Assembly: GCA_963828855.1 (NCBI GenBank)
Contig: CAWHGB010000005.1
Location: forward strand, 186,001-250,000
Length of the DNA: 64,000 nt
Reading direction: 5' to 3'
Source of the DNA: CAVVEQ01 sp963828855
Lineage (GTDB): Bacteria > Chloroflexota > Anaerolineae > Anaerolineales > Anaerolineaceae
Shown: positions 45,587-54,312 of the stretch, piece by piece
How the letters are laid out: each line of letters begins with the position of its first letter
Numbering within the stretch: position 1 is the stretch's first letter
Made by a program: the position numbers and the translations under genes
The notes under the pieces: generated by a model
What the model saw: only the letters and a program-made list of their open reading frames with translations
Database searches by the model: none
Told to the model about the DNA's origin: nothing

Positions 45587-47973
45587 TCTTCGTAGTTGAA
45601 TTTCACCACTGTCACCCCATCACCGCCTTCGCTTTCGTGTCCGCGAACCCAGCTCGAGACGTGCGGCGAGCGGCGCAGGGAATCCCGGATGGACTGGCGC
45701 AGCTTGCCTGTGCCCTTTCCGTGAATGACGCGCACGTAGGGCATGCCGGCCAGGTAGGCCGCATCGAGGTAATCCTCCAGCTTCGGCAGGGCTTCCTCAG
45801 CGGTCTGCCCGCGCAGGTCCAGCTCCAACCCCGGGGATGGATGCATCAATGTGGGCATTTTGGAAGCCTGGGAAGGTTTTTCCTCCTCCGCGGGTTGGGA
45901 GTTTTTTCGCTGGATATCCTCGCGGCGGACGCGAATGCGCATGACACCAACCTGCACTTCCAGCTCCTCCTCTCCAAGGGTGGTGATTACTCCGTCGGTT
46001 TTGAGGGTGCGCAGGTGAATCTTTTCGCCTACCTTTAGCGGGCCCGATTTACGGTTCGGGATGGGGAGTGGTGGCGGCTCGGGTTCGGGGATGTCCTTTT
46101 CAATGCGCTCAAGCTCCTGCTTCATGATTTTTACTGAATCGAGCGGCTGCTTTGCCTTCGCCATCTCGCGTCGCAATGAGTCCATTTCGGCATGCAGGTC
46201 TTCCGCTTCCTGGCGGGCTTCCCCGTGGGCCTGGTCCAGCAACGCGGCGCGTTCCAATTCAATACTCTGCAGGCGGGTCTCCCAATCGCGTTGGGCAGTA
46301 ACAGCCTTCAGCCGGGCTTCCTCCGCTTCTGCGCGGGCTGTGCGGGCTAGGTCGCGCTGGCGGTGGATCTCGTCCAGCAGATCCTCGGCTTTCAGATCCC
46401 CGGGGTCGAGCATCGAGCGCGCAGCGGAGATAATCTCAAAGGAAAGCCCCAGCCGTTCAGCGATCGCGAGAGCGTTGGAGCGCCCGGGCAGACCGAGGCT
46501 GAGGTGATAGGTGGGGCGCAGGGTTTTCAGGTCAAACTCCACGCTGGCGTTGGTTACCCCAGGGGTGGCATGGGCGAAGGCTTTCAGTTCCGGGTAATGG
46601 GTAGCGACCAGGCAGGGGATGGCTCTTTCCACCAGGTTCCCCAGAATGGCACGGGCGATGGCCGAACCCTCCTGCGGGTCGGTTCCTGCGCCCAATTCAT
46701 CCAGTATGACCAGCGTGTCACGATCCGCCAGGCGCAGGATGCGAACGATGTTGGTGATATGCCCGGAGAAGGTTGAAAGTGACTGCTCGATGGATTGCTC
46801 GTCGCCGATATCGGCAAAAACCTGGTGAAAGCAGCTTACGGTCGATCCGGATTGGGCGGGGATATGAAGCCCGGATTGAGCCATCAACGCCAGCAATCCA
46901 ACTGTTTTGAGGCTTACCGTTTTCCCGCCGGTGTTGGGACCGGTGATCACTACTGCGAAGATGCCCTCGTCCAGGTCGAAATCAATGGGCACAACCTTTT
47001 CGGGATCCAGCAGGGGATGGCGGGCGTGGTAGAGGCGGATGGTGCTGCCGGGGTGCTTTTCCCCCTTCGCCTTGCGTGTCTCAGGGATGAGCGGCTCACT
47101 GGCGCGCAGGTCCTCGGCGTATTTGGCACAAGCCAGGCTTAGATCCACCTCAGCGAGGGCATCCAGCAGGCCGTTGAGCGCGCTGGAATGAGCGCCGACC
47201 TCCGTGGAGAGCTCGGTCAGGATGCGTCGTTCTTCATCCCGTTCGGCTAACTGCTTCTCCTGCCATTCGTTGTTGAGGTCTACCGTGGAAAGAGGTTCCA
47301 CAAATAGTGTTGCCCCGGAGGAGGACTGGTCGTGGACGATGGCGCGCATGCGTCCCTTGAAATCCGCCCGCAGGGGGATCACAAACCGCCCACCGCGCTG
47401 GGTGATGATCGCCTCCTGCAGGATCGGGGTGATGCGCGGGTCAGAGATCATCTTTTCCAGCTTGCCCATCAGGCGGTCGTAGGACGTCTTAAGCTCCCGG
47501 CGGATCGTAGCGAGCTTTGGAGAGGCACTATCGCGGATCTCGCCGCGTTCATTGATGCAGCGGGAAATAGCCTCGATCAGTCCAGGCGGCGGTGCCAAAG
47601 GCGCGGCGATGGCAGCCAGGAGGGGAAATTTAGCCTGGTTTTTATCAAAATACCGTCCCATTTCGCGCGCGGCTTCGAGGGTTGTTTTCACCTGCGTCAG
47701 CTCGGCGGCGTTGAGCACGCCGCCTCGGACAGCAAGATCAGAAAGCGGGCGGATGTCCGTTGAACCCCCGATGCTTATTTCCGAATTGAGGCTGAGAAGC
47801 AGGCGCGCTTCGGAAGTGGTCTTCTGCCGTTCAATCACGTTCTCCCGCCTGGTGGATGGCTTTAGCGCGCGGGCAAGATCGGTTGAAGCACTGAAGGATG
47901 TGTAGGCTGCCAGCCGTTCAAGTACCTTGGGGTATTCCAAAACCTGCAGTGTCTTTGCGTCCATGACCTGCAA
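45583..47973 (-). CDS. mutS2: MutS2 family ATPase with Smr domain
   Basis: A 796-residue MutS2. The clamp-lacking MutS core starts LQVLEYPKVLERLA; Walker A is ITGPNTGGKTVSLKTVGLLA and Walker B VILDELGAGTDPQEG. A coiled coil rich in Arg/Glu follows, then KOW-like residues and a C-terminal Smr nuclease domain (LDLRGQTAEEALPKLEDYLD, VIHGKGTGKLRQSIRD). In studied bacteria MutS2 limits recombination or rescues collided ribosomes (RqcU). ATG 47973 and 47964 (MDAKTLQ) are both possible starts. Frame intact over 2.4 kb. Confidence 0.95.
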   Translation of the reverse strand: MQVMDAKTLQVLEYPKVLERLAAYTSFSASTDLARALKPSTRRENVIERQKTTSEARLLLSLNSEISIGGSTDIRPLSDLAVRGGVLNAAELTQVKTTLEAAREMGRYFDKNQAKFPLLAAIAAPLAPPPGLIEAISRCINERGEIRDSASPKLATIRRELKTSYDRLMGKLEKMISDPRITPILQEAIITQRGGRFVIPLRADFKGRMRAIVHDQSSSGATLFVEPLSTVDLNNEWQEKQLAERDEERRILTELSTEVGAHSSALNGLLDALAEVDLSLACAKYAEDLRASEPLIPETRKAKGEKHPGSTIRLYHARHPLLDPEKVVPIDFDLDEGIFAVVITGPNTGGKTVSLKTVGLLALMAQSGLHIPAQSGSTVSCFHQVFADIGDEQSIEQSLSTFSGHITNIVRILRLADRDTLVILDELGAGTDPQEGSAIARAILGNLVERAIPCLVATHYPELKAFAHATPGVTNASVEFDLKTLRPTYHLSLGLPGRSNALAIAERLGLSFEIISAARSMLDPGDLKAEDLLDEIHRQRDLARTARAEAEEARLKAVTAQRDWETRLQSIELERAALLDQAHGEARQEAEDLHAEMDSLRREMAKAKQPLDSVKIMKQELERIEKDIPEPEPPPLPIPNRKSGPLKVGEKIHLRTLKTDGVITTLGEEELEVQVGVMRIRVRREDIQRKNSQPAEEEKPSQASKMPTLMHPSPGLELDLRGQTAEEALPKLEDYLDAAYLAGMPYVRVIHGKGTGKLRQSIRDSLRRSPHVSSWVRGHESEGGDGVTVVKFNYEE

Positions 47974-48029
47974 AGTCTACCATGATTCACCGGCTGCCTT
48001 TCGCCATTGATGGCGCAAGCGGGGCGATT

Positions 48030-48038
48030 TGCTATAAT
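48030..48038 (+). promoter_or_regulatory. Extended -10 directly before amrS
   Basis: TGC-TATAAT (48033-48038) ends 9 bases before ATG 48048. There is no ribosome site between. This supports ATG 48048 over the earlier in-frame ATG 47982, which would put the promoter inside the gene. Confidence 0.6.
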
Positions 48039-48047
48039 GAAATCGCC

Positions 48048-49112
48048 ATGGAAAACATCCGGGGTGAATTGGATCGCTTGACCGCGGTGGGAGACCTCTG
48101 GGAAAGAGATACAGATGGAAAGGGCTGGTGCCTGGCTTGTGCCCACCGCTGCCATATTTCACCGGGAAACCGGGGTATCTGCCAGGTGCGGTTCAATGAA
48201 GGCGGCGAACTGCGTGTCCCCTGGGGGTATGTAGCCGGATTGCACCCCGACCCGATCGAGAAAAAACCCTTCGCACACTTCCTCCCCGGAGCCAAGGCGC
48301 TCACTTTTGGCATGCTGGGCTGTAATTTGCGTTGCAATTTCTGCCAAAATTGGCAGACCTCCCAGACGCTCAAGGACCCGCGGGCGGAAGCCTTTGGCGA
48401 GTATATCGATAAGATGAAAGCGGATGAAGTGGTTTCGCTGGCCGTCCAGACCGGCTCGGAAGTAATCGCTTCATCCTATAACGAGCCCCTGATCACCAGC
48501 GAGTGGGCGGTGGCGATATTCCGCAAGGCCAAGGAGGAGGGCATCCGCACGGTGTTTGTCTCCAATGGGTTCGCCTCCCCGGAGGCACTGGATTACCTCC
48601 AGCCCTGGCTGGATGGCATGAAGATCGACCTGAAGGCAATGAACGAGAAAAGCTACCGCGATCTTGGAGGCCATCTGCAGCCCGTGCTTGATACCATCCG
48701 CTCCGCCCGTGAGAAAGGGTTGTGGGTGGAGGTGGTCACGCTTCTCATCCCGGGTTTGAACGACGACCCGCAGGAACTCTGGGATCTCACCTCCTTCCTC
48801 GCCGCTGTATCGCGGGATATCCCCTGGCACGTGACGGCTTATCACCCGGAATACAAACGCTTTGAAAATCCGCCCACCAGTGCAGCGGACCTGCAGAAGG
48901 CGGCCGATATCGCGCAGGAGGCAGGGCTGCGCTACGTTTATGCCGGTAATTTGCCCGGCAGGGTGGGCAACCTGGAGGATACTCTCTGTCCCGGCTGCAA
49001 TGTCGCGCTGGTCAAGCGCAGGGGATATGCCATCACGGGGTATGCGATCACGACCGCAGGCAAGTGTCCAAATTGCGGCGAATCCATCGCGGGATTCTGG
49101 CGCAAGGAATAA
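48048..49112 (+). CDS. amrS: AmmeMemoRadiSam-type radical SAM enzyme AmrS
   Basis: About 354 residues. N-terminal Cys-rich part (GWCLACAHRCHISPGNRGIC), then the radical-SAM cluster motif GMLGCNLRCNFCQNWQ (C-x3-C-x2-C), SSYNEPLITSEWAV, the KIDLKAMNEKSYRDLGG stretch, and a C-terminal cysteine set (CPGCN, CPNCGES) like a zinc ribbon. This is the AmrS/PflA-like family that usually accompanies MEMO and AMMECR1 proteins; no such partners are in this window. The target is unknown. Divergent from mutS2. Frame intact. Confidence 0.92.
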   Translation: MENIRGELDRLTAVGDLWERDTDGKGWCLACAHRCHISPGNRGICQVRFNEGGELRVPWGYVAGLHPDPIEKKPFAHFLPGAKALTFGMLGCNLRCNFCQNWQTSQTLKDPRAEAFGEYIDKMKADEVVSLAVQTGSEVIASSYNEPLITSEWAVAIFRKAKEEGIRTVFVSNGFASPEALDYLQPWLDGMKIDLKAMNEKSYRDLGGHLQPVLDTIRSAREKGLWVEVVTLLIPGLNDDPQELWDLTSFLAAVSRDIPWHVTAYHPEYKRFENPPTSAADLQKAADIAQEAGLRYVYAGNLPGRVGNLEDTLCPGCNVALVKRRGYAITGYAITTAGKCPNCGESIAGFWRKE

Positions 49113-49127
49113 TCTACCAGGCGGGGG

Positions 49128-50883
49128 TTAAGGACCGGGATAGACCGGCTGGGTTGGCAGGGGGGTTGGGGTGCGCTTTGGCGTGGGCGTCTGGCTGAGA
49201 ATGAGGGCGGGAGTGGAAGTGGGACGCTGTACCCCGGGTTGGATCCAGATCGTGGCGGTGGGAGGAAGTTGGATTTCCCCGGTTATATCGTTGACGTAAC
49301 CCACTGAGCCTTTGCACAATCCGGTAAGGTTCTTGCTCAATTTTTCCCAGGTGAGCGGAAGCCCGTCGCTGGCGGTGAGCTCCAGCGCGTCCGCCACGCA
49401 GCCGGCGCCGGAGTTATAGTTCGCCAGGGTGAACTTCCATAGGTCGGTGTAGGAGGCAGCTTTCCCGGGGGTTTGGCGGGTGACGTTATAGACCATCCGT
49501 CCAACCTGACCGCAGTTGGCGCGCATGTTCTCGGCAAAGACCTGGATGCTGAAATTTATCTTGGAGAGGTCGATGCCCAGGTCGCAAGTGGGACAGGTGG
49601 AATTGACCCCATCCACCAGGGAGAGGCGCAGGGTCTTTTTATGCTGGTCGTTCAGACCGGCAAAGCCTGCGGCGCAGGTTTCCTTGGTGAGCACAAGGGG
49701 GCAGTAATCCGCATAAAAATCGGTGTTCCAGAGCAGCAGGGTATCCGCACCCTGCTCGGTCATCTGCCCCAGCCCGGCTTCCTCGAAGTTCTCATACATA
49801 CCTGGCCAGAACTGGCTCTCTTTGCTGAAGATGCGCTTGAGGAGCTGGGCAGGCACCCCGGATTCATTGGATACATCGAGGATCTCCTGGTCGAAGCGGT
49901 TCTGCCATTCAATTACCTGCGGCATGGCTTTCTGGATGCCGCATTCGCTGGCGCTGTGATCTCCCGCCAACCCGTTATTATCGCAGGTGGAGGCATCCAC
50001 CGCGCCGCGCTCGATGAGCATGCCGGCCAGGTAGTAATAGGGGATGGCTGATTGCAGCCCCTCCACTGTCTGGGGAGAGGTCAGCCAGGAGGGTAAACCG
50101 CCCATATCCGGGAATGCTGCCCATGTATCCGAACAGCTGGGCGGGGTTGCGCCCTGCCACTGGCTGCTGATCACATCCACGTACCAGAGGGCATCGTCGG
50201 TGGATTCTCCCTCCGGCGACATAAAATCACCCCAGGGGATGACCCGCACCAGGGCGTTGTATTTGGGGCTGGAGTCTCCGTAACTTGAATTTGCCCAGAA
50301 AACCACTTCGCGACCGTCCTTGCCGGTGGATTCCAGCGGTACCGTGCATGTAGCCCCGGAGCACTCGAAGGGTTGGTCACCGATCCTGCCGGCGATATCC
50401 AGGATCAATTCGTTCGGCAGCGGTTCAATGGCAGTAAACGTCAGGTTAGGCGGTGAGGAGCAGCGATTATCATAGGGTTTCAGCTCGCAACCGGTGACGG
50501 TGATATGCACGTTGACGGGGGGCAGGTCCACCACCACGTTCTTTTTGGCTGGCTTTGAGCTTACTTGTTGTAAATATAGTCCGCCGCATACATCCGATGC
50601 ACACGCCCCGGTCTTTTTCCAGGCTTCGTAGACTTCGGAGGTACACTGCGAGCGGATCTCCGCCAGCGTCGGCTGGCTTTCGTGGTCGGTGAGCAGGGTG
50701 CAGGCTGGTTGGTTGTTCGAGTACCAGCTTAACCACCATTCGTACTGGGTGTAATCCGCGCTGAGGGTCGTGCGGCGGTCGGGACCTTCCAGCGGCGGGT
50801 CGGCAGCCTGAACCGCCCGCGGCGGGAAAATACACCGCCGCAGTCAGGCATAGAACCGCGCTCGCGAGGAAGAGTCGTTTCAA
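49128..50883 (-). CDS. Exported lytic-transglycosylase-like protein (frameshifted)
   Basis: About 583 residues joined. The N-terminus KRLFLASAVLCLTAAVYFPA is a signal peptide (TTG 50883 or 50901 as start). After a Trp-rich stretch (YTQYEWWLSWYSNNQPAC), a beta-rich middle part, and a helical part. ILDVSNESGVPAQLLKRIFSKESQFWPG and EAGLGQMTEQGADTLL match the catalytic region of transglycosylase/lysozyme-like folds, with the Glu of FSKESQFW as the candidate catalytic acid. The C-terminus is Thr/Pro-rich (SQTPTPKRTPTPLPTQP). At least two base shifts occur (near 50818 and 50700). Confidence 0.65.
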
Positions 50884-51019
50884 AGCGTAACCACCCTGCA
50901 AATCGATAATCGATGATCGCTGGATTTTTAGTGTAGCACAAGCGCAAGCGATTCACAATAACCCAGGCGGAATTTAACAAAGGTGCAAACCATTCACCTG
51001 GTTATTGACAGCAATATTA

Positions 51020-52237
51020 TTAAAGAGTAGGCGTGGGGGTTGGTGTGGGTGTGGGGGTGCGGGTTATGGTGCGGGTGCGGGTGACTGTACGCGTGAGGGT
51101 GATCGTGCGGGTGAGTGTGATGGTGGGGGTGAGCGTGATGGTGGGGGTGCGGGTGATGGTGCGCGTAAGCGTCTGGGTGATGGTGGGGGTGAGCGTGGCG
51201 GTGGGGCTGGTGGTGAGATCGTGGACGAGGGTGATCACGCGCTGGGTGAGCGGCTGCGAGGTGCCGAGAAACGCCAGCATTTCACCCAGGGATCTTTGTA
51301 ATTCGATGGTATGCGGCAGGAAAACCTGTGCCTCGCTTGACCCGGGCATGCGCCAGGTTTCCATCGCGGAGGGGGAAAGCGAAAAGAATCGTATGCGGCC
51401 TGGATCGGCCAGGTAGAGCGCCAGGGGGATGGAATTGACCACCTCTTCAAAGCTCAGGTTGGTATCGATACGCTCCCGGTATGTCTGGTAGAGCGGGGGA
51501 AGCAGGCTGAGGTTTCCACTTTCCGCAAGGCGAAGGTATAACGCCTGAAGCAGCTCCTGCTGGCGGCGGTTGCGGGCAGGTTCATCCATTCCGGAGCGCA
51601 CCCGGAAGTAACACAGCGCCTTCTGCCCATTCATGTGCACCCGCCCGCTGCGCACCGTTCCGCACGAATCCCACAGGTCCTCGGAGACAGTCAGATCCAC
51701 CCCGCCCAGACCATCCACCCAGTAGGTGAAGGCATCCAGGGGGATCACGGCGTACTGGTCCGGGCGCAACCCCAGGTTGTATTCCAATGTGGTGAGCAGG
51801 CTTTCGATCCCGCCGGAAATATAGGCAGTATTGAGGCGCTGCATGGTCAGCCCGGGGATATAGACGAACAGGTCCGGCGGGAGGGAGATCAGTGAGGCTT
51901 TGGCCGAGCCGGGATCATAGAGCACCAGCATGAGCGCGTCGGTGCGGCCTTTATACGGGGAGGGCTTATCACTGCCGACGAGAAGAAACGAGCGCACCCC
52001 GGGGGGCAGCTCCAGGCGCGGGGCAGGGGGAGGGATGGCCGTGGGCATGGTTAATGCAACGGGAGAAGGGTAATTCATCCATACCGGCAGCGTCCGGGAG
52101 GGCAGCGGCATCAAGGATGCAGTTGCTGAGCTGGTGATGGTGGGCGGGACCGTGAGGGTTTGAGGAGGGGCAGACTTGGAGCAGCCCGCCAGGAGCACCA
52201 TCACAGCGGTCGCGCAAACGAGGAAGCGGAGACGCAT
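51020..52237 (-). CDS. LytR-CpsA-Psr (LCP) family lipoprotein with Thr/Pro repeat tail
   Basis: A 405-residue lipoprotein. Lipobox VLLAGC is at about residues 14-19. The LCP domain has SFLLVGSDKPSPYKGRTDAL (the R-x-D-A-L motif), LISLPPDLFVYIPG and the following LNTAYISGG, then DGLGGVDLTVSEDLWDSC and FRVRSGMDEPARNRRQQELL. LCP proteins transfer glycopolymers to peptidoglycan. The last 70 residues are a degenerate T-x-T-x repeat (TPTITLTPTITLTRTIT). An extended -10 lies 9 bases before the ATG. Usually LCP proteins are anchored by a helix; a lipobox is less common. Confidence 0.88.
   Translation of the reverse strand: MRLRFLVCATAVMVLLAGCSKSAPPQTLTVPPTITSSATASLMPLPSRTLPVWMNYPSPVALTMPTAIPPPAPRLELPPGVRSFLLVGSDKPSPYKGRTDALMLVLYDPGSAKASLISLPPDLFVYIPGLTMQRLNTAYISGGIESLLTTLEYNLGLRPDQYAVIPLDAFTYWVDGLGGVDLTVSEDLWDSCGTVRSGRVHMNGQKALCYFRVRSGMDEPARNRRQQELLQALYLRLAESGNLSLLPPLYQTYRERIDTNLSFEEVVNSIPLALYLADPGRIRFFSLSPSAMETWRMPGSSEAQVFLPHTIELQRSLGEMLAFLGTSQPLTQRVITLVHDLTTSPTATLTPTITQTLTRTITRTPTITLTPTITLTRTITLTRTVTRTRTITRTPTPTPTPTPTL
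51024..51235 (-). repeat. Low-complexity Thr/Pro-coding repeat
   Basis: About 210 bases of imperfect 6- and 12-base repeats of GGGTGT/GGTGCG type, coding the T-P/T-I/T-R tail of the LCP protein. Repeats of this kind expand and contract readily. Confidence 0.8.
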
Positions 52238-52246
52238 TGTAAAAAA

Positions 52247-52255
52247 ATTATAGCA
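52247..52255 (-). promoter_or_regulatory. Extended -10 before the LCP gene
   Basis: On the minus strand TGC-TATAAT, 9 bases before ATG 52237, followed by a T-run and no ribosome site. Confidence 0.6.
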
Positions 52256-52372
52256 CGGCGAATTTTGGAACTATTTGCTGACGAAATTCGTTAAATCAAT
52301 AGAAACGACTTTGTTCGATGGGTGTTAATTTAAGTGAGGAGTGAGTTCCACTCGCACTGGAAAGAGGAAAAA

Positions 52373-52453
52373 ATGTCCAGCATTGTTTACGTCCTGGTGG
52401 CATTCATTGGCTTGCTCTTCGGAGCGATGAGCCTGACAAGCTGGAAGAAGTAA
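52373..52453 (+). CDS. 26-residue membrane peptide
   Basis: A small frame: MSSIVYVLVAFIGLLFGAMS then LTSWKK and stop. It has one membrane-spanning stretch (residues 4-20) and a Lys-Lys end. AGAGGAAAAA lies immediately before the ATG as a ribosome site. A strong intrinsic terminator follows 84 bases later. I do not recognise a family. The start site, size and topology resemble small membrane proteins that regulate or stabilise larger complexes, but there is no neighbour on this strand to suggest a partner. Confidence 0.6.
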   Translation: MSSIVYVLVAFIGLLFGAMSLTSWKK

Positions 52454-52491
52454 CCCGCAAGGGGTTCAACTTCTGACCGGCATTTGATCCA

Positions 52492-52562
52492 TGCGCATCT
52501 CCCAGTGGATGCGCACAAGGTAGAAACGCGTTTATCACTCCCCGAAGACCCGGGGAGTTTTT
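52492..52562 (+). terminator. Structured 3' region ending in an intrinsic terminator
   Basis: TGCGCATC-TCCCAGTG-GATGCGCA (52492-52515) is an 8-bp hairpin. ACTCCCCG-AAGACC-CGGGGAGT (52537-52558), with TTTTT to 52562, is a terminator. It ends at the stop codon of the convergent gene on the minus strand. Together with the 26-residue frame this could be one short structured transcript. Confidence 0.75.
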
Positions 52563-53267
52563 CTATGCAGATAGCAGCTTCAGGATGTGGTTGGTATGGT
52601 CCAGCTCATGCCAGAGCGCTCGCCGCAGCACCTTGCGCGGGCTCCAGAGCTCGCCGTTTCGCCCGGTGACCTGCTCGGAATCCTCGAGAGTGGGAATGGC
52701 GGCATCCAGCAGGGAGCGCACGTGCCGCAGACGTTCGAACACATCCTCGGGCAGGTCCTCGCGGCGTCCGCTGGCCAGGTCGAGGCGCGAGAGGTACCAG
52801 AACTCAGCCCCGGCGATATGCCCCAGGATGCCACGGATGCTCCATCTTTCCGCCGGCAGGAGCAGGTCAAAGCGGTCCTGCGGAATTGCGCCGACCAATT
52901 CCATCAGGTCCGCCCGCGACCATTTGAGCAGGTTCAACCCGCGTTCGATATCCAGGTTGCGCAGTGGTTTCCAATCGTTATGGAACCAGGCATTCACCTC
53001 ATACCCGCTTTCAGAGATCTCGAAATCCTCGTCGAAGCAGTAATCTTCGAAGGTCTCCACCAGGCGGATGTCGAAATCACCGAGATCAGCGAACCAGCTA
53101 TCGGAAGTGTGGCTTTCCAGCCAGGCTTTATAGCCGATGACCGCGCGCGGCATGGTGGCCAGCGCTTCGGATCCGGTGGCGCCGAAGGCAAAGCAGCCGG
53201 GCAGATCCAGCGCCCAGGCAAGCGAGCGGTGCTCAAAATTGTTCTCCAGGCCGATGCGGATGATCAT
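52563..53267 (-). CDS. HicB-like / DinB-like fusion protein
   Basis: A 234-residue protein. The first 75 residues (RSLAWALDLPGCFAFGATGS then EALATMPRAVIGYKAWL) have the beta-beta-alpha look of HicB-like domains. Residues 105-234 form a DinB-type four-helix bundle: ERWSIRGILGHIAGAEFWYL and LRRALWHELDHTNHILKLL, with His residues positioned as the metal triad (H in GHIA, H in WHELDH). DinB proteins are often thiol transferases. The combination is unusual. A TATATT box lies 6 bases before the ATG. Frame intact. Confidence 0.72.
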   Translation of the reverse strand: MIIRIGLENNFEHRSLAWALDLPGCFAFGATGSEALATMPRAVIGYKAWLESHTSDSWFADLGDFDIRLVETFEDYCFDEDFEISESGYEVNAWFHNDWKPLRNLDIERGLNLLKWSRADLMELVGAIPQDRFDLLLPAERWSIRGILGHIAGAEFWYLSRLDLASGRREDLPEDVFERLRHVRSLLDAAIPTLEDSEQVTGRNGELWSPRKVLRRALWHELDHTNHILKLLSA

Positions 53268-53431
53268 AGGAATAATATAGCATGGATGGGAGAATTCAGT
53301 GGTTGAAAGGATTAATGATTGATCGGGAAGAGATAAGAACAGAAAATATTAGTGGAAAACTTCCGGGTGGGTAACTTGTGAACCTCTTTGTTTTAATAAA
53401 AATCGTAGATGAGGATTGGATGAGAAACAGG

Positions 53432-53461
53432 TTGGAACCCCAATACAACATACGGTATGAT
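53432..53461 (+). promoter_or_regulatory. Possible promoter of the Yip1-ABC operon
   Basis: TTGGAA (53432-53437), an 18-base spacer, TATGAT (53456-53461), 41 bases before ATG 53503. The rest of 53268-53431 is AT-rich and without features. Confidence 0.4.
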
Positions 53462-53502
53462 TATGGTTTGGTTGTTAAATTTGATTGACGGAGAGGATCC
53501 CG

Positions 53503-54299
53503 ATGCCTGCGACGAAACCTGCAAGCCATTCCCGAACCCATCCCCGCCGTCACCGGAATCCTGGCGATCCGGTTTCCGTTTTATCCTGCCGGTACTCTTA
53601 AACCCATGCGTGCGGACTCAAGGAAATCACCGCGCGGGAGCGAGCGTTCTGGTTGGTTCCCCTACTGGTCCATCAGCCTGGCGGCGCTGCTTTCCATCCT
53701 GGTGGCAGGTCCGCTCCGTGGGCAGCAATCCCAGGATGGCGACGAATCTGCCTCCCGATTTCCAGTATTACACCCCGGAACAGCAGCAGCAGTTCACCCA
53801 GGCCCAACAGGCGGGCTCCTCACCGCTTTTCACTTATCGTCTTCCCGGCGGTCACCCTCCTGGCAGGCATCTGGATAAGTTGGGCGCTGTTGGGCGGGAT
53901 GCTCCACCTGGGGCTGACCCTGGCTGGCAGCCGCAGCTCCAGCGTTAAATCTCTAAACCTGGTAGGATGGGCCAGCCTGCCCTTTGCGGTTCGCTACCTG
54001 CTCCAGGCGGGGTATATTCTCTTTCACCCGCAGCCTGATCTCCTCGCAGGGGCTTTCGGGATTCAGCCCGCCGGGCTCGCTTCTCTGAGCGCCTTCCTCA
54101 CCCAGGTGGATATTTACCTGGTCTGGCAGATTGCCCTGCTCTTCATCGGGGTGCCGCTGATCGCGGGTATGTCCAGGCGCAAGGCCTGGCTGGTGACCAC
54201 TGTGGTGCTGGTCATCCTGCTCTGCCTGGCTGCCCTTCCAGCCATTTGCCGCATCCAAGCTGGGCGGCGTCGGCCCCGTCCAACCGTTCTTTTTCTAGG
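53503..54299 (+). CDS. Yip1-domain membrane protein (frameshifted)
   Basis: About 264 residues when joined. A short N-terminal region leads to KEITARERAFWLVPLLV, the start of a Yip1-like domain, then ISLAALLSILVAGPLRGQQ, a Gln-rich loop (PEQQQQFTQAQQ), and four more helices (TLLAGIWISWALLGGMLHLG, PFAVRYLLQAGYILF, VWQIALLFIGVPLIAGM, TTVVLVILLCLAALPA). It ends GPVQPFFF. At least three base shifts occur (near 53625, 53665, 53740). In similar operons Yip1 proteins accompany ABC exporters; the role is unknown. It lies 13 bases before the ATPase gene. Confidence 0.62.
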
Positions 54300-54312
54300 A
54301 TTCTGATTCGTT

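Noticed and set aside
51033..51300. Glycine/valine-repeat proteins on the + strand
   Set aside because: They are the reverse reading of the Thr/Pro-coding repeat tail of the LCP lipoprotein.
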